Below, piece by piece: positions 35,646 to 44,928 of a stretch of DNA of 64,000 nucleotides. The notes under the pieces were generated by a model. It worked only from the letters and a program-made list of their open reading frames with translations. It was not told the origin of the DNA and made no database searches. How positions within the stretch are numbered: position 1 is the stretch's first letter; each line of letters starts with the position of its first letter. The DNA comes from Streptococcus lactarius (GTDB taxonomy: Bacteria; Bacillota; Bacilli; Lactobacillales; Streptococcaceae): NCBI RefSeq assembly GCF_016642265.1, contig NZ_MRXX01000015.1:88616-152615 (forward strand), given 5' to 3'. Both the position numbers and the translations under genes were made by a program.

Positions 35646-37649
35646 TTAGTTTTTAGGTTTGCGAAGCAATCCGAACAAGATACCACTTACGACTGCACCG
35701 ATCAATACGAATACGAGGTAAAGAAGTGGATTTGATGTAAGGGCGATAACGAAGATCCCTCCGTGAGGTGCCATGAGTTTCAAGCCTGCAAGACCAACAA
35801 GGGCACCTGTCAAAGCTGAACCTGCGATAAAGCTTGGAATCGCACGAGCTGGGTCAGCTGCACCGAATGGAATGGCACCTTCTGTGATGAAGGAAAGACC
35901 CATGATAATGTTTGTCAAACCAGAATCGCGTTCTTCTTGTGTGAATTTATCTTTGAATAAGACTGTTGCCACGAATACCGCTAATGGAGGAACCATACCA
36001 GCTGCCATAACGGCTGCCATAACTACTGAACCACCTGAAGTTAATGTGGCTGCAAGAGTACCTGTACCAAAGACATATGCTGCTTTGTTAACTGGTCCAC
36101 CCATATCGACAGCCATCATACCACCGACAAGAAGACCAAGAAGGACTGCTGAGCTCCCTGACAAGCTTGTAAGGAAGTTATTCAGACCAGTATTGATTGC
36201 TGCCATTGGAATATTTACAGCAAGCATTGCAAATCCAGTTAATGCCACACCAATTAGAGGCATCAATAAAATTGATTTTGCACCTTCAAGCGAACGAGGA
36301 ACCTTTACGTATTTTTTAACTAACAAAACAATTCCACCAGCTAAGAAACCACCAACGAGAGCGCCGAGGAAACCTGATGACACCTGATGTGAAATAATCT
36401 TCATAATCGCTTCTTCAGCTGCTTTTGGATCCAACTTAGCAATTTTTGCATAAACGACAATATTTCCAAATGCAAGACCTGCTTTTGCAATAGCACCAGC
36501 CACAAATCCAGCAATTAAACCTGGTTTTTCAGCAATTGAATATGCAATAAATCCAGCTAGGATAGGCAACATAAAACTAAAAGCAGTATCACCTATTGCT
36601 TTTAATAGAGCAGGTAATTCGTGGTAACTACCTAAATGCGACAATTGATCTTGAGGTACCCCAAGAATTTGGTCAATCAAGAAGGCAAGGGCGATCAAGA
36701 TACCACCACCGATAACGAATGGAAGCATTTGAGAAACCCCACTCATCAGGTGTTTGTAGAAGGCTCCACCTAAGCTCAATTTTTCTTGACTAGTGCTTGC
36801 TTCTGCCGCATTTTCTGCGTGGAAGACATCTGCTTTGCCATCCAAGATCGTTTGGATCAATTCTTCGGTTTGACGGATACCGGCTGCGACTGGTTTAGAG
36901 ATCAATTTTTTACCATCGAAACGAGCGGTTTCAACTGCCTTATCTGCAGCAATGATGACCCCTTCAGCTTTTGCGATTTCTTCAGCGGTCAAGCGGTTGC
37001 CGACACCTGATGCACCGTTGGTTTCAACGCGAACTGTAACACCCATTTCTTCCCCTTTTTTGATGAGGGCTTCTTCTGCCATGTAAGTGTGGGCGATACC
37101 AGTTGTACAGGCTGTAACGGCAACGATGAGCGGTTTGTCAGAAGATACGGCTTCTTTGGCTGCTTCGGCTTTTTTCGCTTCTTCTGCGACTGCTTCTTGC
37201 TCTTCTGCATCAAAAGTTGCGATCACTTCATCTGGGTTGCTTGCTTGGCGAAGTTTGTCCGCAAAACCTGGTTTCATCAAGTATTTAGACAATTCAGCAA
37301 GGGCTGCCAAGTGAGTGTCATTGGCTCCTTCTGGAGCTGCGATCATGAAGAACAGGTCTGTTGGTTGACCATCAAGTGATGCGTAATCCACACCCTTGTT
37401 TGATTTTGCAAACAAGACTGTTGCTTCTTTGACTGCTTCATTTTTGCTGTGAGGCATAGCGATCCCTTCACCCAAACCGGTTGAAGTTTGTGCTTCACGG
37501 TTCATGATACCAGTTTTAAAAGTCTCAAAATCTGTCACCACACCATTGTCAACGAGCGATTGGACCATCTCATTGATCACGCCCTCTTTGTCTGTTGCTT
37601 GAAGGTCAAACAACATCACGTTTTTATTTAAAACGTCTTGAATTTTCAT
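35646..37649 (-). CDS. fruA: Fructose-specific PTS enzyme IIABC
   Basis: Imports fructose and releases fructose 1-phosphate. 667 residues in order IIA-IIB-IIC: IIA His in GIAMPHSKN (H67), an Ala/Glu/Lys linker (about 145-172), IIB Cys in AVTACTTGIAHTYMAEE (C181), then a IIC membrane domain from about 290 with eight or more helices. The three-domain fusion is usual for FruA in streptococci. The ATG overlaps the fruK stop (ATGA), giving coupled translation. Repression by FruR and by CcpA is likely (see promoter and cre entries). Confidence 0.95.
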   Translation of the reverse strand: MKIQDVLNKNVMLFDLQATDKEGVINEMVQSLVDNGVVTDFETFKTGIMNREAQTSTGLGEGIAMPHSKNEAVKEATVLFAKSNKGVDYASLDGQPTDLFFMIAAPEGANDTHLAALAELSKYLMKPGFADKLRQASNPDEVIATFDAEEQEAVAEEAKKAEAAKEAVSSDKPLIVAVTACTTGIAHTYMAEEALIKKGEEMGVTVRVETNGASGVGNRLTAEEIAKAEGVIIAADKAVETARFDGKKLISKPVAAGIRQTEELIQTILDGKADVFHAENAAEASTSQEKLSLGGAFYKHLMSGVSQMLPFVIGGGILIALAFLIDQILGVPQDQLSHLGSYHELPALLKAIGDTAFSFMLPILAGFIAYSIAEKPGLIAGFVAGAIAKAGLAFGNIVVYAKIAKLDPKAAEEAIMKIISHQVSSGFLGALVGGFLAGGIVLLVKKYVKVPRSLEGAKSILLMPLIGVALTGFAMLAVNIPMAAINTGLNNFLTSLSGSSAVLLGLLVGGMMAVDMGGPVNKAAYVFGTGTLAATLTSGGSVVMAAVMAAGMVPPLAVFVATVLFKDKFTQEERDSGLTNIIMGLSFITEGAIPFGAADPARAIPSFIAGSALTGALVGLAGLKLMAPHGGIFVIALTSNPLLYLVFVLIGAVVSGILFGLLRKPKN

Positions 37650-38557
37650 AGTTTTTCTACCTCTACTTTTTCATAAGTTTCTTTAATATAGTCCGCTGTC
37701 GCCAAATCATCTGAGAAGGTGGTCGCTGTGCCACAAGCCACTCCCCATTTGAAGGCTTCGATGACATCACCCGTCGTTGCGAGTTTCCCAGTAAAGCCTG
37801 CTACCATAGAGTCACCTGCTCCCACTGAGTTCTTGACTTGACCCTTGATAGGCTTGGCAAAGTAGGTACCACTTGGACTGACAAGGAGAGCACCATCCCC
37901 CGCCATGGAAATAATGACGTTTTGTGCTCCTTTGGCCAAGATTTCTTTGGCATAGCGTTCAATTTCTGGCAACTCCGTCAAGGTTACTCCAAAAATGGCT
38001 CCCAGCTCATGGTTGTTGGGTTTGACCAATTGAGGATTGAACTCCAAGGAATCAATCAAGGTTTGGCCTTCGAAGTCGCAAACGACTTGCGCCCCTGTCG
38101 CACGAGTTGTTGCGATTAGTTCTTTGTAAATGGCATTTCCAAGTGAAGATGGGGCAGATCCTGCAAAGACAACGACATCATCTGCACTTAAGCTAGATAG
38201 AATCTTGAGTAGTTCTTGCAACTGAGCTTCTGTCACTTCTGGACCATTTCCATTGATCTCTGTTTCTTGATCAGCTTTGATCTTGACGTTGATCCGTGTA
38301 TCTTGGTCCACTTCAACAAAATTGGTAGAGATAGCTTCATTATTTAGGACATCTTCGATGAAACGGCCTGTGAAGCCGCCGATAAATCCAGTCGCTGTGT
38401 TCTCAATAGCGAGGCGTTTCAAAACACGACTAACATTGATCCCTTTACCACCGGCGAATTTATCCTCTGAAGCCATCCGGTTGACTGCGCCTGTCTCTAC
38501 ATGATCGAGACGAACAATATAGTCAATCGCTGGATTCAGTGTAACTGTATAAATCAA
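37646..38557 (-). CDS. fruK: 1-phosphofructokinase
   Basis: PfkB-family kinase that converts fructose 1-phosphate to fructose 1,6-bisphosphate. 303 residues: TVTLNPAIDYIV start, GGKGINVSRVLKRL (about 36-49), and the catalytic NSVGAGDSMVAGF (near 245). The start codon is TTG, overlapping the fruR stop as TTGA, with AGAGG just upstream. It lies between the repressor and transporter genes of the same pathway. Confidence 0.94.
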   Translation of the reverse strand: MIYTVTLNPAIDYIVRLDHVETGAVNRMASEDKFAGGKGINVSRVLKRLAIENTATGFIGGFTGRFIEDVLNNEAISTNFVEVDQDTRINVKIKADQETEINGNGPEVTEAQLQELLKILSSLSADDVVVFAGSAPSSLGNAIYKELIATTRATGAQVVCDFEGQTLIDSLEFNPQLVKPNNHELGAIFGVTLTELPEIERYAKEILAKGAQNVIISMAGDGALLVSPSGTYFAKPIKGQVKNSVGAGDSMVAGFTGKLATTGDVIEAFKWGVACGTATTFSDDLATADYIKETYEKVEVEKL

Positions 38558-39297
38558 ACCTCTATAACCTCCGTTTTTTCTTTTAAAACCTGCAATCGTT
38601 GCGGATCACACTGACTGGTGATAATGACAGCTCGCTTGATCGGAGCCACTTTGACAAAAGATGTCACACCAATCTTAGAATCATCCGCCAAGATATAGGT
38701 TTTTTTTGCATTTTCGATAATCGCACGCTTGACAGACCCTTCTTCCAGGTCCGGAGTGCTGTAATAGTCATCATCGATTCCATTCATTCCAAGAAAGGCC
38801 TTGTCAAAGTTCAACTGACCGATCTGATTGAGCGCGATCCCTCCGATACTGGCATCAGTGGAAGATTTGACCTTGCCACCGATGATCACTGTCGGAACAT
38901 TGCGCTCGACCAGCTTGGTTGCGTGGTGAATCGAGTTGGTCACCACCGTTACCGTTGGATTTACAATTTCTTGTACCAGTAGCTCATTGGTCGTCCCAGC
39001 ATCGATAAAGATCACATCATGATCTTGGATCATCTCTGCTGCTTTCAAGGCTATCTTTGACTTAAATTGGATGTTTTTGATAGATTTTTCTGTATTACTT
39101 TCTTCCTCTTGGAGAAAGTGCAGGCTTTCCGCACCGCCGTGAACCCGGCGAAGTTTGCTTTCAGCCTCTAACTCATCTAAGTCTCGTCGGACAGTCGATT
39201 CAGACGTTCCCAGCTCTTGTACAAGGGTATCCAAGGAAACGAAGGTTTCCTTTAGCACCTTTTCGAGGATGAATTGTTTTCGTTCAGATTTAAGCAT
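38554..39297 (-). CDS. fruR: DeoR-family fructose operon repressor
   Basis: 247 residues. The N-terminal helix-turn-helix (about 5-57) reads VSLDTLVQELGTSESTVRRDLDELE, split here only by description; the C-terminal sensor domain has FIDAGTTNELL and GGKVKSSTDASIG, typical of DeoR sugar-phosphate sensors. Fructose 1-phosphate is the probable inducer, by analogy with FruR of other Firmicutes. The gene leads the operon and is likely autoregulated. RBS AAGGAGG lies 5 bases before the ATG. Confidence 0.9.
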   Translation of the reverse strand: MLKSERKQFILEKVLKETFVSLDTLVQELGTSESTVRRDLDELEAESKLRRVHGGAESLHFLQEEESNTEKSIKNIQFKSKIALKAAEMIQDHDVIFIDAGTTNELLVQEIVNPTVTVVTNSIHHATKLVERNVPTVIIGGKVKSSTDASIGGIALNQIGQLNFDKAFLGMNGIDDDYYSTPDLEEGSVKRAIIENAKKTYILADDSKIGVTSFVKVAPIKRAVIITSQCDPQRLQVLKEKTEVIEV

Positions 39298-39308
39298 TGC
39301 TCCTCCTT

Positions 39309-39322
39309 TGCAATCGATTACA
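39309..39322 (-). promoter_or_regulatory. cre-like CcpA site in the fruRKA leader
   Basis: Minus strand TGTAATCGATTGCA fits the catabolite response element TGWAANCGNTNWCA with one mismatch and is nearly palindromic with a central CG. It lies between the -10 and the ribosome site, a position where bound CcpA blocks transcription. Confidence 0.65.
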
Positions 39323-39328
39323 AGACCT

Positions 39329-39356
39329 ATTATACTCTATTTATATTTTTTGTCAA
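39329..39356 (-). promoter_or_regulatory. Promoter of fruRKA
   Basis: Minus strand: perfect TTGACA (39351-39356), 16-base spacer, perfect TATAAT (39329-39334). The upstream TGACAGAAAGTGATAA could be a DeoR-type operator (inference). Such a strong promoter requires repression. Confidence 0.85.
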
Positions 39357-39401
39357 CAAAAAATTATCACTTTCTGTCATTTTCTTTCATTTTTTTAAAA
39401 A

Positions 39402-39437
39402 TAGCAAAAAAGCCAGAATGGATTATCCTGACTTTTT
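39402..39437 (-). terminator. Terminator after the SEC10/PgrA-type surface protein gene
   Basis: Minus-strand AAAGTCAGGATAA-TCCATTCTGGCTTT imperfect stem followed by six T. Confidence 0.65.
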
Positions 39438-39466
39438 CTATGTTCACACATGTATAGGTGTATGTT

Positions 39467-41791
39467 TTAATCAATTTTTGTATGTTGCTTTTTCTTCTTG
39501 AAGCCGAATAATCCAGCTACAAGCCCGACTAGTACACCTGTCGTCGCTACGAGAACATTTTTACTGTTATCTGCTCCTTCTGGAGCTTGACTGTTTGCTT
39601 TTTTAGGGTTGATCACTTCAACTTTTGCTTCCTGTTTTGGCGCCGCTTGAGCAACTTCATGCTGGACTTGTGAATGGCTGTCACTTGGCGGAAGAAGAGT
39701 CGGTGCATCTGACAGGGTTGTCGGATTGCTGGAGCGAATATCACTTGGCAGATCTGCAGCTTTCAAAACAGTTGGCTCAATGCGAGAGGCTAGTTCCTCA
39801 TACCGGGAGTTCAATTGTTCGATAGTCTGATGATAAGACTGCAAGGTTGCAAATTCAGCCTCTAGTGTATCCTTTTTATTCTCCAGATTGGCGACAGAAG
39901 CTAGCAGGTCAGACTGGGCTTGCATCAGCAATTCTGGTGCATGTTGCAGGTCTGAGAGACGTTTTTGTGCATCCTCTAGTTTTTCTTGAGCTGCCTTCAG
40001 ATGACCATGCGCTTCTTGGACCACCTGAGCTTTCTGCGCCTCCTCTTCCTTCAGCAAAGTTAATTTCTCACGCGCAGCAGCTAACAAATCTTTGGCCTTT
40101 TGAAGTGCTTCTTCTTTTGGCTGAATGGATGATTCGATCCGATTGCGTGACACGGCAAGCGTCGCTTGGGCTTTTTCGACAGCCGCATCTTTTTGCACAA
40201 GAAGGATCTTGTAATGTTGGATGGTCTGTTGAGTGGTTCCTTTTTCCACTTCCAGATTAGCAAGAGTATGGCGAGCATCCGCTAGCTTTCCTTCTAGAAG
40301 GAGGATTTGAGACTCTTGGTTGCTCTTATCTACTTTGAGCGAAGCGACTTCATCTGCCTTGCTCTTCACATCTGCTCTTGTCGTTGTAGCTCCAGCTCCT
40401 TGACGAAGGCGATAAGCTAAAGCACTCGTCGTCACAGCTGAAGTTACCGGTGTGTGTATGAAGGCTGCTTCAGACATGGCATTGGACGGATCGTAAGCGA
40501 CGGACAAAGCTGTGGCTTTATTGTCCATCATTTGAAGGTAGTGCCCCACCTTGGCAAAGGCTTCAGCCCCGATCTTCATATAAATAGCATTGGCATCGAT
40601 CTGTGTTTCATCTATTGACAGGTCAAACTGAGCAGCCACTTCTTGGTAGGCCGCCTTTTCGTTGTACCAAAAATCGACCGCACCAGCAGGTGAAAAACCA
40701 TAGGCAATGTTCTCGTTAGGCAGATACTTGAACATATGCCAGTTGGCTTTTTTAAAGTATTCTAGCTGAATTTGGCTAGCAGGAAGGGAATAAGGATCGA
40801 TTTCAAGCTCCGCAAGACCCGCATTGCGACGGTAAGTATTGATAGCATCTGCGATTTCAAGGGCGCGCAAGTTGGCATGGAGAGAGCTAGATTCACCCAC
40901 CGTAATGCCGTCTTCTTCACGGCCGCGTTTGTAGAGTGCCAAGGCACTTGCTGCTGCGTCGTTACCTTGATTGGCTAAGACTTGCAAGTAGCTCTCGTAA
41001 CTGGCTTGGCTGAGCTGGACAGGACTATTTGCAGCTGCTTGCTCAATAGCCACCAATTCTGCTTCCTTGGTGTTAATGACTGCTTTCAGGTCTTCTAAGT
41101 GGATCTGAGCACGTTGGATTTCACCTTCTAGATGACCAACTAAGTCTGTTTCTTCTTGTTGGCTGGTTTGTATAGAAGCAAGATACTGCTGTGATTCCCG
41201 AATGCTTCGTTCAACTTGACTTTGCTCAAGCAGGGCTTGTTGCAAAACCTGTTCATCGTTCGAAATTGGCGCCTTGGCTTTTTTCCATTCATTTTCCGCA
41301 ACATCGACCAAAGATTCCTGAGCCGTCACCTGGTTTTCTTGCTGGCGAACTGCTTCCGAGACCTGAGCATGCGCATTTTCAGCCTCTCGAACCTTGTCTT
41401 CTTCAATGGTCACATAAGCTTGTGCAACTTTGACACCATTTTCCGCATCCCTAATCTGCGTATCTGAAGTGGTCACGACCAAGTTTTCAGCATCTGTCAC
41501 TGCTGTCTTTTTCTCATCTAGCTCTCGGCCAGCTGTTTTGACCTCTGTTTGGGCCTCAGATACTTTTTGTGCTTGGTATTGAACATCCTTGGACACTTGC
41601 CCTTTTTGAGCTGTAATTTGCTTCAATTCATCGACTGAAGCAGGTTTATCCACAACTTCAGTACTATTGGTCTTTGTTGTATCACTTTGCTGCATCTCTT
41701 CCGCACGCGCCTTGTGGCTAAACAAACCTGATAGCAAGGTCGTCGCAGCAACCCCCGTCGTGAAAACCGATTTTCCTAATTTCTTTCCCAT
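39467..41791 (-). CDS. SEC10/PgrA-type surface protein with central CAP-like domain
   Basis: 774 residues. Signal peptide KKLGKSVFTTGVAATTLLSG with cleavage near ARA-EE (about 30). Two long coiled-coil regions rich in Gln/Glu/Lys (about 40-260 and 460-660) flank a CAP/SCP-like domain (about 290-440) with LEIADAINTYRRNAG, NENIAYG and WYNEKAAYQEVA. This plan is that of the SEC10/PgrA surface exclusion group. The C-terminus has a hydrophobic helix and KKKKQ tail, but the expected LPXTG is absent; the sequence before the helix is SQAPEGADNSKN. It may be membrane- rather than wall-anchored. I choose ATG 41791 after GGTGAG; the upstream frame is non-coding leader. Confidence 0.85.
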   Translation of the reverse strand: MGKKLGKSVFTTGVAATTLLSGLFSHKARAEEMQQSDTTKTNSTEVVDKPASVDELKQITAQKGQVSKDVQYQAQKVSEAQTEVKTAGRELDEKKTAVTDAENLVVTTSDTQIRDAENGVKVAQAYVTIEEDKVREAENAHAQVSEAVRQQENQVTAQESLVDVAENEWKKAKAPISNDEQVLQQALLEQSQVERSIRESQQYLASIQTSQQEETDLVGHLEGEIQRAQIHLEDLKAVINTKEAELVAIEQAAANSPVQLSQASYESYLQVLANQGNDAAASALALYKRGREEDGITVGESSSLHANLRALEIADAINTYRRNAGLAELEIDPYSLPASQIQLEYFKKANWHMFKYLPNENIAYGFSPAGAVDFWYNEKAAYQEVAAQFDLSIDETQIDANAIYMKIGAEAFAKVGHYLQMMDNKATALSVAYDPSNAMSEAAFIHTPVTSAVTTSALAYRLRQGAGATTTRADVKSKADEVASLKVDKSNQESQILLLEGKLADARHTLANLEVEKGTTQQTIQHYKILLVQKDAAVEKAQATLAVSRNRIESSIQPKEEALQKAKDLLAAAREKLTLLKEEEAQKAQVVQEAHGHLKAAQEKLEDAQKRLSDLQHAPELLMQAQSDLLASVANLENKKDTLEAEFATLQSYHQTIEQLNSRYEELASRIEPTVLKAADLPSDIRSSNPTTLSDAPTLLPPSDSHSQVQHEVAQAAPKQEAKVEVINPKKANSQAPEGADNSKNVLVATTGVLVGLVAGLFGFKKKKQHTKID

Positions 41792-41903
41792 AAACTCACC
41801 CCCAAAACCGAATCCTATCTCGAATTTTTTCACCTTCCTAGCATACCACATTTTGTTACCAATAACTAGTGCATTGAATAAGATTTTTCAATAAAATTTA
41901 AGG

Positions 41904-41926
41904 GAAAAGAAAAACAGCTGACGCTG
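41904..41926 (-). terminator. Terminator of rimM-trmD
   Basis: Minus-strand AACAGC-GTCA-GCTGTT followed by TTTCTTTT, immediately after the trmD stop. Confidence 0.75.
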
Positions 41927-42646
41927 TTACTCTTCTTCCTGTTTGATTTGCTCTATCATCTTGGCTTCTTCTGGTGTGAAGTCATAATGTTCTAGCAGGT
42001 CAGGGCGACGCTCCAAGGTCTTTTTCAAGCTTTGATAAAGTCGCCACTGACGGATATTTTCATGATGACCACTCATGAGAACATCGGGAACTGTCATTCC
42101 TCTGTATTCATAAGGCCGTGTGTATTGAGGATATTCTAGAAGTCCAGACGAGAAACTGTCATCCTGGTGGCTGGACTCTTTTCCGATCACTTCTGGAATC
42201 AAACGGACTGTCGCATCAATCATGGTCATGGCAGCCAGCTCACCACCCGTCAAAACATAATCCCCCAGAGAAATCTCATCTGTCACCAATGTCTTGATCC
42301 GCTCATCGTAGCCCTCATAGTGACCACAGATAAAGATCAATTCTTCTTCCTGAGCCAATTCTTCTGCATAAGGTTGGTCAAAGGTCCGACCGGCAGGATC
42401 CAGTAAGATCACGCGCGGATTCTTTTTTTCGATGGCATCAAAGGCATCGAAGATTGGCTGAGCGCGTAAGAGCATGCCCTGCCCGCCACCATAAGGTTCA
42501 TCATCCACATGACGGGCTTTCTCTGCGTTTTCACGGAAATTATGGTAGTTGATTTCGAGAAGTCCCTTTTCACGCGCCTTTCCGACGATCGAGTGCTCCA
42601 AAGGCGAAAACATCTCTGGAAAGAGGGTTAAAATATCAATCTTCAT
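41927..42646 (-). CDS. trmD: tRNA (guanine-N1)-methyltransferase
   Basis: Makes m1G37 in tRNA and prevents frameshifting. 239 residues: [12 protein letters not shown] start, [23 protein letters not shown] and the trefoil-knot SAM site [14 protein letters not shown]-terminal tRNA-binding helices. The start lies inside the 3' end of rimM (11-base overlap), so translation is coupled. Confidence 0.96.
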   Translation of the reverse strand: MKIDILTLFPEMFSPLEHSIVGKAREKGLLEINYHNFRENAEKARHVDDEPYGGGQGMLLRAQPIFDAFDAIEKKNPRVILLDPAGRTFDQPYAEELAQEEELIFICGHYEGYDERIKTLVTDEISLGDYVLTGGELAAMTMIDATVRLIPEVIGKESSHQDDSFSSGLLEYPQYTRPYEYRGMTVPDVLMSGHHENIRQWRLYQSLKKTLERRPDLLEHYDFTPEEAKMIEQIKQEEE

Positions 42647-43154
42647 CGTCTAACCCTTCTAAGATGTCTACATCCACTCGATTTCCTGGAATATCAATAT
42701 TCAAGACTACTGGTGGGATATAGGGCAAGAGAAGGTCACGTTTGCCTTTACGTTTTACCACCCAGACATCATTGGCACCTGGTTGCAGGATTTCCTTGAT
42801 CTGGCCGATTAGCTGGTCATTTTCATAAACATCAAGGCCGATGATCTCATGGTAATAAAACTCGCCATCCTCCAAATCCGTCAAGTCTTCTTCCGCAACC
42901 TTGAGGCTAAAGCCTTTGAATTTCTCGATGGCATTGATATGGTACATATCCTTGAACTTGATGATATCAAAGTTTTTGTGATTGCGGTGACTAGCAATGG
43001 TCACCGTTTGGACAAACTGATCCTTCTCATCAAAGAGAGCCAACTCAGCTCCTTTTTTAAAACGCTCTTCCGCAAAGTCTGTCACAGACAAGACCCGCAT
43101 CTCTCCTTGTAAGCCTTGGGTATTGACAATTTTCCCAACGTTAAAATAATTCAT
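42636..43154 (-). CDS. rimM: 16S rRNA processing protein RimM
   Basis: Binds S19 and helps mature the 30S head. 172 residues: [18 protein letters not shown] start, and a PRC-barrel C-terminal half with [32 protein letters not shown] and [14 protein letters not shown] precedes the ATG. Operon with trmD. Confidence 0.95.
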   Translation of the reverse strand: MNYFNVGKIVNTQGLQGEMRVLSVTDFAEERFKKGAELALFDEKDQFVQTVTIASHRNHKNFDIIKFKDMYHINAIEKFKGFSLKVAEEDLTDLEDGEFYYHEIIGLDVYENDQLIGQIKEILQPGANDVWVVKRKGKRDLLLPYIPPVVLNIDIPGNRVDVDILEGLDDED

Positions 43155-43207
43155 GATTTCTCCAGTGTAGTTTATTCACTCTATTTTATCACGTTCAAGG
43201 GATTTTC

Positions 43208-43540
43208 TCAAATGCTCTTTTCTGCTAGAAACTGCTCCAAATCCTTCTCGTGCTGGTATTTGACAGCTGCTGTTTTATCCTTTTCAAAGATGGTTTTAGT
43301 GAGGTCGATGTCATTGATAGCTGCGATAGCGACTGTATAGTGAATGATATCAGCCAGTTCTTTGGCCAATTCCTCATTTGAGTCCTGAACCCCTTCTTTT
43401 CGTCCAGAACGACCATTTAAGACCTCGGCCACTTCCCCAATCTCTTCGACAAGCTTGATAAACAGACCTTCTTCCGTACGACTGTCTTTGTAATGTTCTT
43501 TTAAATAGGCTTGTAATTGCCGAATGGTCACTTCTTTCAT
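43208..43540 (-). CDS. MazG-like nucleotide pyrophosphohydrolase
   Basis: 110 residues, all-alpha. EEGLFIKLVEEIGEVAEVL carries the ExxE part of the MazG site and KELADIIHYTVAIAA the ExxD part, so magnesium-dependent NTP pyrophosphatase activity is likely; the natural substrate is unknown (dCTP- or non-canonical nucleotide-cleaving relatives exist). I choose ATG 43540, preceded by AAGGAG. The longer frame to 43597 would run into khpA. The terminator-like hairpin after khpA lies just upstream. Confidence 0.8.
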   Translation of the reverse strand: MKEVTIRQLQAYLKEHYKDSRTEEGLFIKLVEEIGEVAEVLNGRSGRKEGVQDSNEELAKELADIIHYTVAIAAINDIDLTKTIFEKDKTAAVKYQHEKDLEQFLAEKSI

Positions 43541-43558
43541 AGCTTCTCCTTGCAACAA

Positions 43559-43583
43559 ATAAACGGGACAGAGTCCCGCCTTT
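43559..43583 (-). terminator. Hairpin/terminator after khpA
   Basis: Minus-strand GGCGGGACTCTGTCCCGTT hairpin (CGGGAC/GTCCCG core) followed by TATTTGTT, between khpA and the MazG-like gene. The T-tract is interrupted, so readthrough is plausible. Confidence 0.55.
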
Positions 43584-43823
43584 TTATTTTTCGTCAATAA
43601 CGATTCTTACTTTTTTATCTTCAGTTGGGACAGAGTAGACAATCGTTCTTATCGCAGAAATGGTGCGACCTTTTCGACCGATTACACGACCAACATCGCT
43701 AGGATCAAGGTCAAGATGGTACTCCAAAAATTCAGGAGTATCTTCGATCTTGATGGTTAAGGCATCCGGTTGTGAAATCAAGGGTTTCACAATTGCAATA
43801 ATGAGATTTTCAATCGTATCCAT
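43584..43823 (-). CDS. khpA: KH-domain RNA-binding protein KhpA
   Basis: 79 residues, a single KH domain with [16 protein letters not shown] holding the GxxG loop. In pneumococcus KhpA pairs with KhpB/EloR and influences cell elongation and RNA binding (known from literature). It follows rpsP by 20 bases, the usual neighbour in Firmicutes. The ribosome site TAGG is weak, suggesting coupling to rpsP. Confidence 0.93.
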   Translation of the reverse strand: MDTIENLIIAIVKPLISQPDALTIKIEDTPEFLEYHLDLDPSDVGRVIGRKGRTISAIRTIVYSVPTEDKKVRIVIDEK

Positions 43824-43843
43824 ACATCAACCTACTTAAAAAA

Positions 43844-44116
43844 TTATTTTGAGAATTTAGAATCGTGGAATTTCTTCATCACACCAGCTTTTGAAAGGAT
43901 GTTGCGAACTGTATCTGAAGGTTGAGCTCCGTCAGCCAACCATGCAAGGACGCGGTCTTCTTTCAAAGTTACTTGGTTTTCTTCAACAAGTGGATTGTAT
44001 GTTCCAACTGTTTCGATGAAACGTCCATCACGTGGTGAACGTGAATCTGCTACGTTGATACGGTAGTAAGGTTTTTTCTTAGAACCCATACGAGTCAAAC
44101 GAATTTTAACTGCCAT
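43844..44116 (-). CDS. rpsP: 30S ribosomal protein S16
   Basis: 90-residue small-subunit protein; [30 protein letters not shown] and [21 protein letters not shown] are diagnostic. Cotranscribed with khpA. AGAG lies upstream of the ATG. Confidence 0.97.
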   Translation of the reverse strand: MAVKIRLTRMGSKKKPYYRINVADSRSPRDGRFIETVGTYNPLVEENQVTLKEDRVLAWLADGAQPSDTVRNILSKAGVMKKFHDSKFSK

Positions 44117-44238
44117 TTTTATAAGTCTCTTTTCTATATTTTAATTTTCGGTGAAATAGACAAGCTATTTAGCACATGATCTATTATAACACATTTCATC
44201 AACCTGTCAAGAAAAAAACTTGACAGTATTTAAATTTT

Positions 44239-44928
44239 TTAATTAAGCAGTAAATCGGCGATTTCTTGATAGGTGCTTACTTCATAAGTTGGCACTACTT
44301 GGCTGGTATTTTCCTTGTGATCTGGATTATACCAGACTGTATCAATACCAGCAGCATTGCCACCCGCGATATCAGCAGACAGAGAGTCTCCGATCATGAG
44401 GGTTTGATCCTTACTGAAGCCTGGAATCCGCTGTCCAACTTTTTCAAAGAAGGCTGGATCTGGCTTTTGGGTCTGAAGCTGCTCGGAGATAAAAACCTCT
44501 TTAAAATAAGGGGCGATGGTAGAATGTGCCATGCGCCCTTCTTGAATGGCCGTTACTCCATTGGTCGCACCATAGATCTGGTACCCTACTTGGACAAGCT
44601 CCGCCAGCATTTCCTCGGCTCCTGGGAAGGATTGCCCCTGAAGGCTGATGTAATCTTGGTAACGCAAAGCTATCTCAGCCCCATCTACAGTGATCCCAAA
44701 GTGGGCAAAGCCGATCGCAAATCGACTATCGACTAGTTCTTGCTTGGTGATCTTCTTTTGCTCCAAATCCTTCCAGAGGCCTTGGTTCATGGGTTTGTAG
44801 TAATCTTTAAAGGCCTCTACATCTGGAAAATTCATGTCTTCTAACATCTGCGTCAAGGCAGTTTCTTCAGCAGATTCAAAATCCAACAAGGTATGGTCTA
44901 AATCAAATAGTAAAAATGTATAAGCCAT
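44239..44928 (-). CDS. HAD-family nucleotidase, YjjG-like
   Basis: 229-residue HAD phosphatase of the YjjG type (house-cleaning pyrimidine nucleotidase). Motif I FDLDHTLLDFE (about 7-17), motif II ATNGV, and motifs III/IV KPDPAFFEKV and GDSLSADIAGGNAAGI; a helical cap lies between. Substrate specificity is inferred from similarity only. Its ATG overlaps the stop of the YkgJ-type gene by one base (TAATG). Confidence 0.85.
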   Translation of the reverse strand: MAYTFLLFDLDHTLLDFESAEETALTQMLEDMNFPDVEAFKDYYKPMNQGLWKDLEQKKITKQELVDSRFAIGFAHFGITVDGAEIALRYQDYISLQGQSFPGAEEMLAELVQVGYQIYGATNGVTAIQEGRMAHSTIAPYFKEVFISEQLQTQKPDPAFFEKVGQRIPGFSKDQTLMIGDSLSADIAGGNAAGIDTVWYNPDHKENTSQVVPTYEVSTYQEIADLLLN

